Source of the DNA: Rhea pennata
Lineage: Eukaryota > Chordata > Aves > Rheiformes > Rheidae
Assembly: GCF_028389875.1 (NCBI RefSeq)
Contig: NC_084669.1
Span: 27,454,567-27,518,566, forward strand
DNA length: 64,000 bases
Direction: 5' to 3'
A model generated the notes under the pieces. It had not been told where the DNA came from. It searched no databases and worked only from the letters and a program-made list of their open reading frames with translations. Position 1 is the first letter of the stretch, and the number at the start of each line of letters is the position of its first letter. Positions 1 to 18,095 of this stretch are shown here, piece by piece. Made by a program: the position numbers and the translations under genes.

Positions 1-4908
<4,908 letters not shown>

Positions 4909-5072
4909 GCAACAGTTACCAAGGTCATGGCAATTTTGATTTTCCGCATGGGAATCCTGGTGGAACGTCTATGAATGACTTCATGCATGGGCCACAGCTG
5001 TCACATCCCCCAGACATGCCCAGCAGCATGGCAGCTCTTGACAAACCTCTCAGTCACCCCATGCAGGAATCT
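4909..5072 (+). CDS. ZMIZ1: ZMIZ1 coding exon: Gly/His/Pro-rich activation region
   Basis: A 164-bp exon. Two bases complete a Gly codon, followed by [38 protein letters not shown] and [16 protein letters not shown]. It ends in phase 0 at a strong GTAAGT donor. This matches the low-complexity but conserved region of vertebrate ZMIZ1 rich in Gly, His, Met and Pro, which is part of its C-terminal transactivation segment. Relative to human as I recall it, one Pro of HGPPQL is missing and NNMAALEK reads SSMAALDK. Confidence 0.96.
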
Positions 5073-8000
5073 GTAAGTAACGGTGCTAAGGATGTCGATT
5101 TTTCTTTGCGGGGATAGAGAGCACTTGCCCGACTGGAGGACCTTGCTTGTGAATTGCTCTTATCTTCTGTGGATTCCTAACTTTGGCAGTACTTGAAATG
5201 CAGTAGTCCTGAGAAGTAGAGTCAGAAGTGCCATTTTCAGTTTGTGGCATTTTGGAGCGTGTGGAGAAGCATTTCTGATCGTTTTGAATTGTCATTTGAG
5301 CTTGTTTAGCTGAAAGACAACGTGGCTCTTTGGCTCTTGTGTTAATCATGCTTTGCTCTAACACCTAAAAAAAAATAGACATAATTCTCTAGACCAACCA
5401 GGTCTGCGAACATCCTTCCTCAACAGAGAGCTTGTTATAGCAAGACACTAACTGACTTCAAAGCAGGGACGGTGTCTTGCCTGGCTTTGTCCCTTAGGGC
5501 AACATTTGCATCAAAACATTTTGAGGGAGAATTCTCCCCAGGCAGAATCACAGGTACCTTTAAGGTGTTGGTAACGGGGCAAACTGCAGCTTTCTAGGAG
5601 AGATGCTGCCACTGCTCTGAGAGTAGGCGACTGAAAAATGGAGACTCCTCAGATCCTAAGTGGAGAGGCAGAATTGTGCATTGGAAAGGCAGCTTGCTCA
5701 GAGCACTGAGTTTTATATACAGAGCTTTATATCGAGAAAATACAGTCCTGCAGCAACTAAGGCAATAGGAAAGCTACCAGCAGCATTTAGGTCTTAGGCT
5801 TGGCTAGTCATCTGTTTTAACTTTGTGTGTGGTGTGTGCATGGGTGTATATATATCCTTTTATATTCATTTAAGTTACAGGGAAGGGCTCTATACTGTGC
5901 TGTTATTGCATGGGAAGAATGTTTACCTTGACAAGTCAGTTGTGCCATGTCTTTAGTGAGTACTAGAAAGTACAATTTCAGAATGTAATGAGGAAATGTG
6001 GAAGCAGATGCTTAGTACAAGCCTGCTCTGTCAATGTCTCTTCTAGCTGGCAGTGGGTTTTCCAAGAAGGATGGTGAGAAATAGGAGGGGAGCAGAGAGG
6101 GAGTTCTTAGAATAGCTTGGAGAGATCCCAAGTAACAGAAGACTGTCTGCAAAGGAAGCATCCAGAAATCTTAATGACTTTACCATGTGACAGGCTAATA
6201 AACAACAGTACAAGCGTGCTGTATGCTTAGTTTTACTTTGGCAAATTCCACGCACCCTACCATAACGAGCAGTCGGAATTATCTGCATCAGAACCGACTG
6301 TGTAGTGTTGGAGTATCGTACTGAGGGGAGCTGCTACCAACCTGCATCATCCATGCAAAGCTGCTTTCCTTTGAATCAAAGCCACAGGGAATTCTTCTTT
6401 GCCTCCCGTTACAAAATACTCTTAAAAGAGGTCCTAAGGCAGGATTACCAACTGACTTCATCAGCATTAACTACTCCACCTTTGCTAGTGTAGTTACCCC
6501 AGTGAAATTTCTGAAGTGGTTGAAAATGAAAGTAAAGAACTTGCGGCTTTCTGTAAATTATACCGCTTACAGATAATAACAAGGGCAAAAGTTTCCCAAG
6601 GCTCTGCGTGTTGCAGAACTGTAAGGGGATTGTGGAACAAATGTTAGTAGATTTTTGGTTCTCTGGGACAATCTGTGGTAGGTCTGATACTTGCTTATGA
6701 TAGCTGGCAATTGAAGTAAACCCTTGTCTCAATTTTTCACCTTCCTCTACCATGATATGCAAGGCATGCTCTTTAGAAAAGGCAAGTGTCACTAAAGCAG
6801 CCTCCACCTAGTTTATGTCAATGGTTAATTTTCTCTAATAAGGATCAGTTTCCAGGCCTATTACCACAAAGGAATTGGATTGACCTTGTGAATGTGGCCA
6901 GAAAGTCTTTAGGGTGTGTTTGAAGGACTTTTAGTGCCTTAATATAGCTATTTTAGTACTATAAAGTCTCTGCTTTCCCCTTTCCTTTTTATCATCTTCC
7001 TTTCTTCTCCCTCAAAAAATTAGCTGCCTGTAGCAGACACTCAGGAAATGCAGCTTTAAAATTACTGCTTTTTGAGAAAAGCATGACTTTAACACATTTC
7101 TTAAATTGCATAACTGAATGTCTTCAGACAGGCATCTTTATATTAAAGTAACTATAAATCACACTGCCTAATTGAACTGTAATTTTAAGAGATTGGCTGT
7201 GCTCTGTCTAGTTTTCTGTCTCTATGCATTTAAGGCGTATTTTGTTTTCATCTACTGTTCACTTTGACCATTTCATGTTTATAGGGTCAGTCAAGAACAG
7301 ACATTTGATCTGTTTAGACCAGTGGCCTGTCTCTAGCTGAACCTGACTGGTGTTGAATGCTGCTGAGGAAATTGCTAATTTTCCCATTATGAAGATTTAT
7401 GTGGTGGCCTTCACATAAAAGTAGACAGAGAAAGTTGATCACCCCAGCCATGCTCTGTAGGTCACTCCAAGAGATGCAGGTCCGTTTGTCAGATGTAGCT
7501 AGTCTGATCCTGGTAACAGGGACTGGGCTGTTGGAACTGTCTTCTGTCAGCACTGGTGCTCCACTCCTGTAGGAAGAAGAAAAATTCAAGATTTGACATG
7601 TGGCTAGAAGAGAGGTAATACCACCTTCCCCAGCGTAAAGTGTTCTGAGAACTGCAGATAGCTGCTGCAATCGCATCATTTTTATTTTCAGGAATTGCAA
7701 ACAGGTTTCAAGCAAAGATGAATTCACGGGTATTCCTAGCGTATCACTAAAGAGAGTGTAAGAGGTGGTACATGATTGAGCGTTGAATGGTCAGGCCATA
7801 GTTTTGTATACATGTTAAGCTGGTATGAGCTGGTACTGCTGTAAAAAGATGTCATCACCCTTGTTTTTATTTTCACTTTTCCTCTCTCCTACACCAACAC
7901 AAGTGTTATTGCAGCCATGAAGTGATCTGGATAAGGGTACTGATGTGGTTGAAAACTAATCCAGCAAACAAAACAAATGTTTAGCTTTGATCCATATCGG

Positions 8001-10884
8001 TTCCCCAGTTCAGTTTACTACACATCTGCAAGAGCGCGCCTGGTGACAAGGGCACGGATGGGAGCGAGTGGCTGAGAACGGCGGCAGGGCAGGACGGCCT
8101 CTCTCGTGGTCCTGCCAGCCAGCACAGCGGGCAGAGCCGGTAAAACCGTAACCTCAGTAGTGAAGTGAGGTATAAACAATTGACTTAACCTGCTGATCTT
8201 TTTTCCACTATCAACTTTCTCCTGAGATCAAAGGAATATTGTCTTCAGCTGGCAAGTCCCCTTGCTCTACGCAAGTCACTCCTAGGCTTATAAAGAGTTG
8301 TGCTGGTTTGTGCTAATAAACTGGAAATATAGGTGCTTCTGCTATAAACTTTTCTTTTACAGATTGTAAATGTTTTAAGAGTGCCAAAGTTTACGCTCTT
8401 AAAAAAAGAATCTCTGGAATTACTGTGCTGTATAAACAAGGGCAACTTTATTAGACTTTGCATATGTAATGTGGGTTAGTGTTTTTAAAATAAAATGATG
8501 GGATTTGCAGACATGAGCTGAAGATGCCCAGATTGTATGTTTCTGCACCACTGTGAACTTACCATAAGTTAGCTGAACGCAAATAGAAAAAATGTTAAAC
8601 TCCTGAGCATTTTGCTTTCTCACAGGTGGACTAGTGGAGTACATGGTCTTGGATGAATAGGTATTAAGAAAGATGGATTTAGAACCTACAGTGACTGTTT
8701 AAGACTGATATCCCTCAGTATTATAACAAATAATATCCAGCGGTTATCCCAGGGCCCAAGATACTGCCGGACTGACAAAATATATGTATCGATATTTAAA
8801 TATGGGGGGTTTATATGTTTGTATTTATACATATATATACTATACATATATAAAATTTCTAACCTGTTTATCTGTTCTGAAGCATGTCTGAGAACTTATG
8901 ACTGCCTCTTGGTTTAAATAATCATGTTTTATAAACATACAGCATGACTTGTGCTTTGTATATTTGGAGAGAAATTGAGACTTTCTGAGATAATCCTAGC
9001 TTTTTGGAAACTCTTTTCCTGATTTATCAACACTGTCTTAAATTGCTTGTTACTTTTTATTATTGTTAAGCCTTCTTAATTTCCCCACTTTGTTGCACAT
9101 GTCCTCGATGAATGGAGAAGGAAACAGCACAGGAAAACAGTTTGGACAGACATAAACTAATTGTCCACTTTGACCTGTACATTTGCAAAGTTTCTAGGTT
9201 GTAGATTCATTTACATTAAAGTGTGGTTTATGGGCAGATTTTGTACAAGTTTTCCCCTAAAGTAACAGCAGTGATGTTATATAATACCTTTTAAGTAGTA
9301 AAACTGTGACCGTGATGGAGAGAATAGTGCATCAGTACCTTTAACAGTTCTTTTAAACTCTCACATGGGAAAGAGGCCTGAGTACACTGTTAAAGACAGA
9401 ATCCTGCTCATTTTCACCAACCTTCATTCTAGCAAACTATTTCAAAGGACCTCCATAAAATTGAGAATGAGTGTCCCAATGTATCAATATTCAGTCTTCA
9501 GAAGTGTGCAGAGGTGATTTTTTTAAATGCCTGTTTCTGTGATTTTTTTTTTTTTTTTTACTTTTTGGAAACATTTTAATAAAGCTTTGTAATAACCTCC
9601 CTTTTACTTGCCACAATGGAAGGTTAAGATTAAAATAACCTTGCAATTTGCTGTGATATGAAAGGGTGAATGCTGACATAGCATTTTGCTGGTTTCTGTT
9701 GGCTTGGCTGGATGAATTTCATGCTGTTGTTGTATGTATCTGTTCTTTTATTTCAGCTCCACTTTGTGGCAATGTGTAGCATTCCTCAAAAAATGTTTAC
9801 ATTTTTTGCTTCTCCATATACCCAATTAACATGAGACAACTGATTCTAAAACGTTCATATACTTCTTTCTCATGGCACCAAAGTCAAGTTCCAAAGAACA
9901 CACCAGCACTAGAGGTGACATGTAGCAGAAGGAAGAATTCGGCTTGTGCGTTTCTGTTGCTTCTCTGTAATGTGAGAAAGATTTTCCCCCTCCTCCTTCC
10001 GTAATGGGCTTTGGGAGATGCATTTGGTTTGGTGGTTTATTCCCCACAGAAAACATAAAAACCACCAAGTCTAACCTCATGTGGTTTGCTAGAGAACCTG
10101 GCCTGTCCCGGGTGGGAATGTGCAGTAGGAGTGCGCTCTCTGCGCGGTCTTTGCCCACTTCAAGCCAACGCGTTTTGCTTTGCCGGCAGGTGCGCAGTCG
10201 CCTCTGGCAGCTCTGCTGGTGGGTGAGGAACTCCCTAACGGGGGCACCTGATCATTTTCTGTCATCTGAACCAGTGGATATCGGCTAGGAAAATCTTCTG
10301 CCCTCGCAAGAGATGTTACATTCTCCCCCCACCAACCGAGGGGAAAAAAAAGGGGGGGGGTTGCTGGATGTTTGCAATGATCTGGAACGAGAACAGGCTG
10401 CAGCATCAGGAAAGCTGCTCGATAAGGAATCCGGGCAGAAATCACACCTTTGCTCGGTTAATCGGTTCCCCGGCGCAGGGATCGTTATTCTGCAAATTCT
10501 CCAGTCGTTCATGGAGTTTTTCAGGGGAAAAGACAGCTGCCTTGCTAACGTCCAGCAGCACCGTAAGCCTCCTTCCCCGTTTGGGGTTTGTTATCCTGCA
10601 TCTTTAAGTGCCGTTTCCCACATCACAGGGAAGCAACCGCCAGCACAAACCCAGCGCGTTTATCTCCCCCTTGCAAATAACCTTCCAAGAGCCGGAGCGT
10701 TTCCTCCGGCGTTGGGATATGGAGTTTTCGTTTCCGATTGCGCTTTGTATTTTTTTTCCGTTTGGTTTCCTTTTTCGATTTGTTTGATCCGTTTCTTTTT
10801 TAACATGCCGTTACAGCGTCAGGCACCTCGAGCACTGTACCTTGTGGCCTCACTTTCTTTTCCTGCTTTTTTCCTCCTCCGCAG
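5073..10884 (+). other. ZMIZ1: ZMIZ1 intron (5.8 kb)
   Basis: Donor GTAAGT; the acceptor is a long pyrimidine tract ending CTCCTCCGCAG. The intron is mostly AT-rich, with a short sharp GC-rich patch at about 8030-8145 and a more GC-rich last 750 bp. A T run of 16 lies at 9543-9558, and an A run followed by a run of ten G lies near 10343-10360. A TA-rich segment runs from 8775 to 8865. No exon with ZMIZ1-like coding and no recognised repeat family was seen. Confidence 0.85.
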
Positions 10885-11133
10885 ATCCCTCATCCTGGCA
10901 GCACTGATCAGTCCCATAGTTCCATGCAGCAAGGTTTGCACGTCCCTCACCCCAGCAGCCAGTCAGGGCAGCCATTACATCACAGCGGGCCTCCTGCACA
11001 GCAGCCCCGGCCGCCGCCCCCGGCCGCTTCTAGCAACCATCCACACAGTGACCTGACCTTTAATCCCTCCTCAGCCTTAGAGGGTCAGGCTGGTGGACAG
11101 GGAGCGCCTGACATGCCGGAGCCCTCGCTGGAT
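10885..11133 (+). CDS. ZMIZ1: ZMIZ1 coding exon: proline-rich activation region
   Basis: A 249-bp, phase-0 exon that opens [20 protein letters not shown] and continues [17 protein letters not shown], a Gln/Pro-rich run ([18 protein letters not shown]) and [20 protein letters not shown], then MPEPSLD. The 5' splice site is GTAAGT. The [14 protein letters not shown] and MPEPSLD blocks are nearly invariant in ZMIZ1, while the polyproline stretch between them differs in length and content from mammals. The GC content rises within this exon and runs into a CpG-rich block in the next intron. Confidence 0.96.
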
Positions 11134-11590
11134 GTAAGTCTGCGTCATACCGTCATCTGCCTGCCGTAGCGTGCGCTTCCCACCGCGGCGGGAGGGCGGG
11201 GAGCGGGGCCGGGAGCCGCTCGCTCAGCACACGCCATCGCCCCACGCTTTGGTACGTAGACGCCGGCGCTGCGGCCGAGGTGGCCGGGCGCTCCTGGCTT
11301 GCTGTGAAACCTCGCCGCTCGAGCAGCGGCACGACGCGCGCGCTGTCCGACGCGGAGGCAGGCGCCGCTCAGGACAGCGGTCCAGGCGTCGGAGCTGGCG
11401 GGATTCGCTGCCTGGACAGGAGGAGGAACGCGCTGCCCGGGGGCCGGCCGCCAGCGCCGCTGCCCCGTCCTGCCCGGCCCTGGCGGGGCTGCGTGCGCGG
11501 CGCACGCACACGCTGCACGCCCAGCAGCAGAAGCCCGCGCTCCCAAGACGCAGGGCCGATCCCAGCAGGAAAATTAGCGACGACAAAGTC
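11134..11590 (+). other. Intragenic CpG-rich block at the start of the last ZMIZ1 intron
   Basis: Directly after the donor, about 450 bp are strongly GC-rich with many CpG dinucleotides, then composition drops to AT-rich sequence near 11580. The block is open in several frames on both strands, which is expected of GC-rich DNA with few stop codons and is not evidence of coding. It is an orphan CpG island within the gene body and could be an internal promoter or an enhancer. No TATA box or known promoter motif was identified. Confidence 0.65.
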
Positions 11591-14500
11591 TTCTAGCTCC
11601 TTAGTATTTACGGCAGCTCGTGACTAAACGAAGGTAAACTATTTGCCTAGTTTAAGGCCAAAAGTTGCCTTCTGCCTCTTAGTGCCCCTTCAGTAGTGTC
11701 AGAAACGGACTGGCTTGAGGAATCCTTCTGGTTAAACAAGTGCATCGCTGGGTTTAAATTTCTTAGCGCTAGGGTTGGATTTCTGTTTGAGTCCTGTGTT
11801 ACCGTATTCGTATCTGCTGTCTGTTCCAAAGTCTGTTGCACGATGTAATTTTCTTACGGAAGTGCTCACCTTTGTGCCTCAGATTTATAGCTGTATTTAC
11901 TGTCGTGGTACACCTAAATGTTCCCTGTCACGAAGTAGCACTGTGCCCTTAGGTAGGCTCCCAGAGGGAAGGGAAAGGAGGAAGGAGACAGACAGATGCT
12001 CCAACTCCTGTGATACGTTCTAGGTGGAGTCACTTCTGAATGAACCAAGCTGCTGTTTCACACAGCAGCGTCACTTGGAAACCCTTTGGGAACGATAGGT
12101 CATGTGGCAGTTAGAGGTCCGAACCCCTAAGGAACCTGTGTGAATAATATTAACAGGTCAAATAAAAATGTCATTTTCTCTTCACATAAATAATTAAATA
12201 ACAAGTATGCTGTTACAGGTCAACGCTCATTCCTTAGTGAAAAGCAAAGTAGAAAAACCTGTACGTTTTATCATAGCACAGTGGTTATCACTGATAGAGC
12301 TACACAGGATTCTTAATAGGAGACTGAAATTATCTTAGCCGAGTGAGAAGGTCAGTGCTGTAGAAAGTGGGGAGTGGAGTTCTTTGAAATATATGTGAGC
12401 TCAACCATGAGCGGATGAGTTATTTTAATGGGTTTAACCTTTAATGGCTGTGTGGGGAAATAGGCTGAACAAAATACTGTGCAGCATAATCTGTGAACTG
12501 AACACAAGCTATGGAAGGTACCACGAGCATCCACCAGCCGTGGTCTGCTCCCTGCTGAGCACCGCCGTGCTCATTCCTTACACCTCAGTGCAACACACTC
12601 AGAGGTTCAACCTGGCTAAAAAAGGTGTACCTCATACGAGCAACCTGTTCTTGTGTTTGCACAGCGGAGATACGAGACTCAAATGACCACGTAGGCTATT
12701 AAGGTATTAAAGTGCTTGGTTTAGCAACATCAGGTGTATTTTCCCAAGTCTGCCCCCGAGCCCTAGTACCTTCCTGCAGCCACCACCTCTCCCCACACAG
12801 CCCCCTTGTTCTCCTCTGTGTCTCTTCCTTCTGCTCCCGCACCACGACCTCAGCCCCATCGAAATGCACGCCTTTGCGAGCGCTGTTTCCTCAGGCAGCT
12901 GAAGAAGGCTGAAGGCAGGATGAGCCCTCTGGCCCTTCCGATCCACGGGGAGGCCGGATGCGGCAGGCATTCCTGCTCCTGCAGCCACCGAGAAAGCTGC
13001 GGAGCCCGTGCTGCCCCTTGGTGCGCAGGCTGGCCGGGCAGGTGGCTCTGGAGACTGTGTGTGGTACACCTCAGTGTATCCAGGGGTCCGGAAACGCTCC
13101 AGCATCCAGAAATTCCCTGCTAATTTTCAGAAGCACTGCCCTCGGCCCTCTCCTTCCCCCTGCTCTTCTCCCCCTCTCCACTCTAGTATTGTGGCAAAAT
13201 ATCCACTGGCTAGTGAAAATTAGATATAACTTCATTGGGGGTTTTAGAAACATTTTATCTTGAATTTTTGCCATTGCTGCTTCATATTAATTGCACCCTC
13301 AAAAAACTTAGAGGATTTCATCTTGAGGGATACTGAGTATGTTGTTTAAAACTTTTTACCTTTCTAAAAAAGATCCCCTGCATACAAGAATGAATCTCAG
13401 AGATACTGCGTTATTTTTTAAGAATTAATTGAATTGTAAAATCTGTATGACAAATTGAGCCATTTTTACTTTCTACATGTTGTTCATTGGGGCCACAGTT
13501 TTCTTATGGGGTTCTGTACTAGGTAGTCATAAAAGGTTATGATAGCAGATGGAACAGCTGTGTTTAAATGCCCCGTATTGTTGGTCTAGTACTATGACAG
13601 TGGCATTTTTGCCTTTCATGTATGTAATTGAATAAAAGGTAGAGGTGTTTTGAGAAAAAAAGTCCTCTGTGAGATTCAGTTTACATAAACTTGACATCAC
13701 ATTTTTTAAAAATATGCTTAAGAAGTAATAAACTTCTTTTTACATTTCATGTTCAGCTTATTTAAAAATGTGTGCATGTAACATTAAAAGGTGAGGCTGC
13801 ATTTGCACAGGAGTAATAGAAGGCTATAAATATAATACTAGCATGCTATGTGTGATGCAGTCAAGCTTCTAGTTTTATAGTATTTGAAACTGTAGAACAA
13901 CTTGAAGTGAATGTAAAGGGAGCTTATTACAAACTCTTCCCTGCCCTTTTTTAAATATGACACTTTTGCTTTTTATCAGGACATGGTGAGATGCAGAATA
14001 AACTGAGAAACGTGGGCTGTTACAACACCCAGTAGTTACAATTTGCCTTGTTATCTGTCAGATCAAAAAGAGTCTGAGCAATGTTTGGAAATAACACTCT
14101 CTGTTTGAAACACCGTGTTAGTAAAAACATGAATAAGAAGCCTATTCCTTTTGATACTTGCAAACACGGTGGGAGATGAGCTAGTGCATCACCTGTTCAG
14201 GGGTGTTATACCCTGACCCTTTAAAATGTCTTAAATTGCATGTAATGCTGTAGTCAAATGAGCACTTGCAAGCACTGTAAGCCATCACTGTCACAGAAGG
14301 AGAAGGGACTCACCCCCGCTTTGTCACTCCTTCCCGGACTCCTCCGCACTGTTTTCTTCTCGTTTCCCTCTCTTGTTTCACTGGGCTGCTCTGAACCCTA
14401 GCTGACCTCCCTGATCCAGTGCTCTGCCCCAAAGCTTAGGCGGGGGCCGGAGGGGCTGGAGAGGGACGCTGGGTGTCTGGGGTGGGGGGGGGGGTGAGGA

Positions 14501-15009
14501 GAGGGCAGGGCTGCCTCTTGCCAGAGCGACGGGGGCTTGAGGTGGTCGTCACACCGCCTGCGAGCTGCGAGTCAGGTACGCCGGTCGTCTTTGATCTTCT
14601 GTAAAGCTCAAATGCATCTTACTCAGACTGCATGTGTGAAGTTTTTATGCAGTGTTTTATATGAAACTAACGTATGTAACTAGCATATATCGAGAAGTCT
14701 GTGTCAGCAGCACTAGCCAGGAGATATACTTTGTTTATTGACGAACTAACTTTGCAATGGAGGTGGTAGATTAAGAAATCCTACCTGAAATGATAGTGTA
14801 ACTCAGGTTTAAAAAGGAGTTACACAGGCTTTCCCAACCAAGTGAATACTGTATCATTTTAGGGTGTTAGGTTTGTGTCACAGTCTTCTGATTTATTCAG
14901 ATACGTACATATGAAAGCAAGTTTCCAGGAATGTGCAGTATTTAATCCCCTTTTTTCAACATTACGTTTCTGTTATCTGTAATTTTCCTTTTATCTTTAT
15001 ATTTTATAG
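11591..15009 (+). other. ZMIZ1: Remainder of the last ZMIZ1 intron
   Basis: The intron starts at 11134 and ends at the acceptor TTTTATAG before 15010. It holds a C/T-rich stretch at about 12740-13180, AT-rich DNA to about 14270, and a G-rich block at 14435-14515. No recognised repeat family and no additional exon are seen. Confidence 0.85.
14435..14515 (+). other. G-run cluster with G-quadruplex potential
   Basis: Within about 80 bp there are at least five separate runs of three or more G on the + strand, including one run of 11 (in GGTGGGGGGGGGGGTGAGG near 14480-14498). This fits the general G3-loop pattern for intramolecular quadruplexes. It is about 0.5 kb upstream of the final ZMIZ1 exon and on the coding strand, so the pre-mRNA would also carry it. 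Confidence 0.6.
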
Positions 15010-15117
<108 letters not shown>

Positions 15118-16560
15118 AACCATATGTATTCCCCCATCCCTTTCACTTGTTCACACGTGTGTGGCTGCACAGCGAGGAATCTTAACACTCCTTTTCCACA
15201 AAAGAAGAAAAAAAAAAACTCACAACTTGATCCGATGGTGCACTCCCTGCTTTCTTCATCTCAGAACTGCTTTTGTCAGCTTCACAGACTATGAAAGTGA
15301 CGGGAGAAAAAAATACACAAAAAAAAAATGCAGTAATCTCAGCGTCTGCCCTGCTACGTGTCACCATGAAGCATAGACAATTGTGCAGCTATTGGAAACC
15401 CCATTTGTTGTTCATCCTATAGAGAGAGAGTTCTGTGATAAACATAGTGTGAAGTATCTTGGCAAAAACAAGTCTTGGCAAGGGAAGAAAAGGCAACAAA
15501 ATGGACCTGTCTTTAATTGACCAATCTCAGAATGTCCTTCCAATGCGTGTTCTTCCATTTTTTTGAAACTGTATCTCCCCACCCCACTTGCCCTCTTCTC
15601 CCCTCCAACCACAGCTTTGTGTTGGAGTAATTGTCCTGGCCACACACGAAAAAAGAAAATCAAAACACATTTAAAACTCCAAAAAGCACAAATCGTACAG
15701 TAAAGTGGCAGAGATAGGGAAAAAATACAAGCTCATCAGAGGGGAACAGCAGTCAGCTAATTTGTCCTCAATAATGGAGTCCTGAGAATCTCCAGGCTGC
15801 AGCCATGTGTGTTTGTATTTATAAAAATGCAGGAATCTTAGACACCTCTTTGCAATGATTCCTCTGTTCAAACACACAGATTGAGGAAAAATAAAAAAAA
15901 TCCTTTCAGCTTTCAGTTACTTTCTGTGGGTTTGGTTTCAAATCAGTACCCTTTGCGGCTGCATTAACACCCAACTGTTGAGATTGTTATAATAGATCTT
16001 TTTGCCATGTATTCCGTACAAAATGGAGAAGGGAGGGAAGGAGGAGTACAAACCAAAATATTCTCAATTATCACCTACAGTCTTCGGTTCCCTCAGCGTA
16101 TGTGTCACTCTTTGTACTGCAGAATTCACAGTAAGACAAGCTGTGTTGAATGCAGACAGGGAATCATTGCAGGATGGGGGGAGAGTAACATCACTATCTG
16201 CATCATTATTTTTATCGATCAGCTTGAAAGGGGGCATTGAAATTGGACAGACATCTTATGGCTTCTTTTTCGTTCTGCTTTGCCTTCTGTTTTCACGACT
16301 GTTACAAATAATACAGGCTTTTTCTTTTCTCCTTTTTTTTTTTCTTTTTCTTTTTTTTTTAACTTTAGCTGCCAGGATGTGATCCTTCCCAGGAAGGGAT
16401 GGGCATGGGGAGAACAAGTAACTGTTGGTAGATTGCTACTGCCTTCAAGAGACCCTGATGCCACAATCACCGTCTCGCCCCTGTGATCTGTGCTTCTCGT
16501 GTGGTTGCTTCTCCTGCATGAGCTTCCTGTTGCTTCTGTGCCCATTTCTGTGCTCTTTGT

Positions 16561-16582
16561 CTCTCTCTCTCTCTCTCTCTCT
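16561..16582 (+). repeat. (CT)11 microsatellite in ZMIZ1 3' UTR
   Basis: Eleven uninterrupted CT units, followed by TATAAATT. A polypyrimidine stretch in the mRNA could bind PTB-type proteins, which is inference only. Confidence 0.95.
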
Positions 16583-17023
16583 TATAAATTATGTACAGTA
16601 GCTGTGTAAGAAGTGCATGTGTGCCAACTTTGCCCTTGTGGTGCAACATTTCAGCTTTTGCCCACTGTACAGTTATTGTTTTAGTTTCTTTTTGTTACTA
16701 AAGCAAATTTGACCCTTCTCCTTTCCTCTTCCCAACTCCAATCGAATATCCCCTATTTGCTTGCAACAATGTGTTTTAAACTTAAGTGCCAGACAAAATT
16801 TTGTTTGTTCCTGTCTGTTTGACTAGATAGTTTCTTAGCCCTTTGCGTTTAGTTTGCAATGCTGTAAATGGCATGCTATGTTCTTACAACTCTGGATTTG
16901 CTTTCCTCACCAAAGTCATATTTGTAAATTCTTTGCGGTTTTTATTTTGCTTCTTTTGTTAACGTTTCCACCTACTGCTGTACATGCGTCATGATATATA
17001 TATGCTAGTCAGCAGCACCTTGC

Positions 17024-17031
17024 TGTAGATA
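17024..17031 (+). promoter_or_regulatory. Pumilio-type element TGTAGATA
   Basis: Exact match to the known PUF-family consensus UGUANAUA in the ZMIZ1 3' UTR. Binding is inferred. Confidence 0.45.
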
Positions 17032-17194
17032 TTAAAGGAAATGGCGGTTTAGTTCTTTTATTTTCCAGTAGGAGTATTGAATCTGTCAAACATACTATGT
17101 AGAGATGGTCCCACACTTATATTTTTCCTGTTTCGAGTTTTTTTAAGAAAGGCGCTGTTCATTATGCAAAATCAATTATTTTAAGAATTGCTAT

Positions 17195-17202
17195 TGTAAA
17201 TA
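17195..17202 (+). promoter_or_regulatory. Pumilio-type element TGTAAATA
   Basis: Exact match to the highest-affinity form of the PUF consensus UGUANAUA in the ZMIZ1 3' UTR, in a very A/T-rich context. Confidence 0.5.
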
Positions 17203-18078
17203 TATCTGTGAATATTTTAGTATTGTCTTTGATAATATTCAACATTTTCATGATCTGGTTATACTTTTGCTGGTGTTTTTAAATACCTTGTCTGAAGAAA
17301 AATATGGGTCCTTTTTTAAAAAAGAAAATTTGAGGGTTCTTTAACAGAATAAGGGAGTTTTTTTCTTTTTTTTTTTCCACCTCCATTTTCTTTTCATAAA
17401 TTAGCCCAAATTTCATCCCCATTTCTGTGATGAATTGATATATCAGGCAGTACCTGGACAATCGGGGCCCAGTTCTGTCGTGCAAACATAATAATAAGTG
17501 ATTGCCTGGGGCAAAAAAAACCCCAACTAACCAGCTGATGTTCATTGACTGCGTGGGTGACAGTATGCTGGCCACAGCAGATATTTTGTTCATTTGCCCA
17601 AGTCAGCTGAACACCTAGGACCAGCTGTCTGAACAGGAAAAGATGCACTAAGGCAAGCAGCAAGTATATAAGGTACCATATTTATATCACTCTACTGGTG
17701 TTCCAGGCTTTGAAGCTGGGGCACTCTAACACTTTGGGTTGTTGGTGGGTGGGGGGGAGGGAAGCAGTATAGTATATTTTATTCTGCTTAGAAGTGTCTT
17801 TTTTCTTATGTAGGCTTGACAACCTGTAGAGGATCTCTGCAGAATATTAAAAGATACCTTGATATAATATATGGTAATATGGTTGTGGTGTGGTTCTACT
17901 ATCACACAATTGCTAGGAAAGACCATTCTTCAGTTACAGATGTGTTTTGTAGCCATTTTACTGTAGTTGTTTTCCCTTGTATTTTGCTGCATTGTTTGTA
18001 AAGGTATTGAAGTCATTTGCAGGGGTGGCTAATGATAAACTGACTTTATGCCCTTAGAGTTTGGGAAGATTTTTGTTT

Positions 18079-18095
18079 GGGGGGGGGGGGGGGGG
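18079..18095 (+). repeat. G17 homopolymer in ZMIZ1 3' UTR
   Basis: Seventeen consecutive G preceded by TTTT and followed by AGTTT. Such a tract is polymorphic and error-prone in sequencing, so its exact length is uncertain. It could form a quadruplex in RNA. Confidence 0.9.

Noticed and set aside
10313-11056. 247-codon + strand frame reaching into the ZMIZ1 exon
   Set aside because: It reads the ZMIZ1 exon in the wrong frame and crosses its acceptor. The upstream part is intronic with no family resemblance.
11145-11627. Four overlapping open frames after the penultimate ZMIZ1 exon
   Set aside because: All lie in the intronic CpG island on both strands; none is joined to plausible exons.
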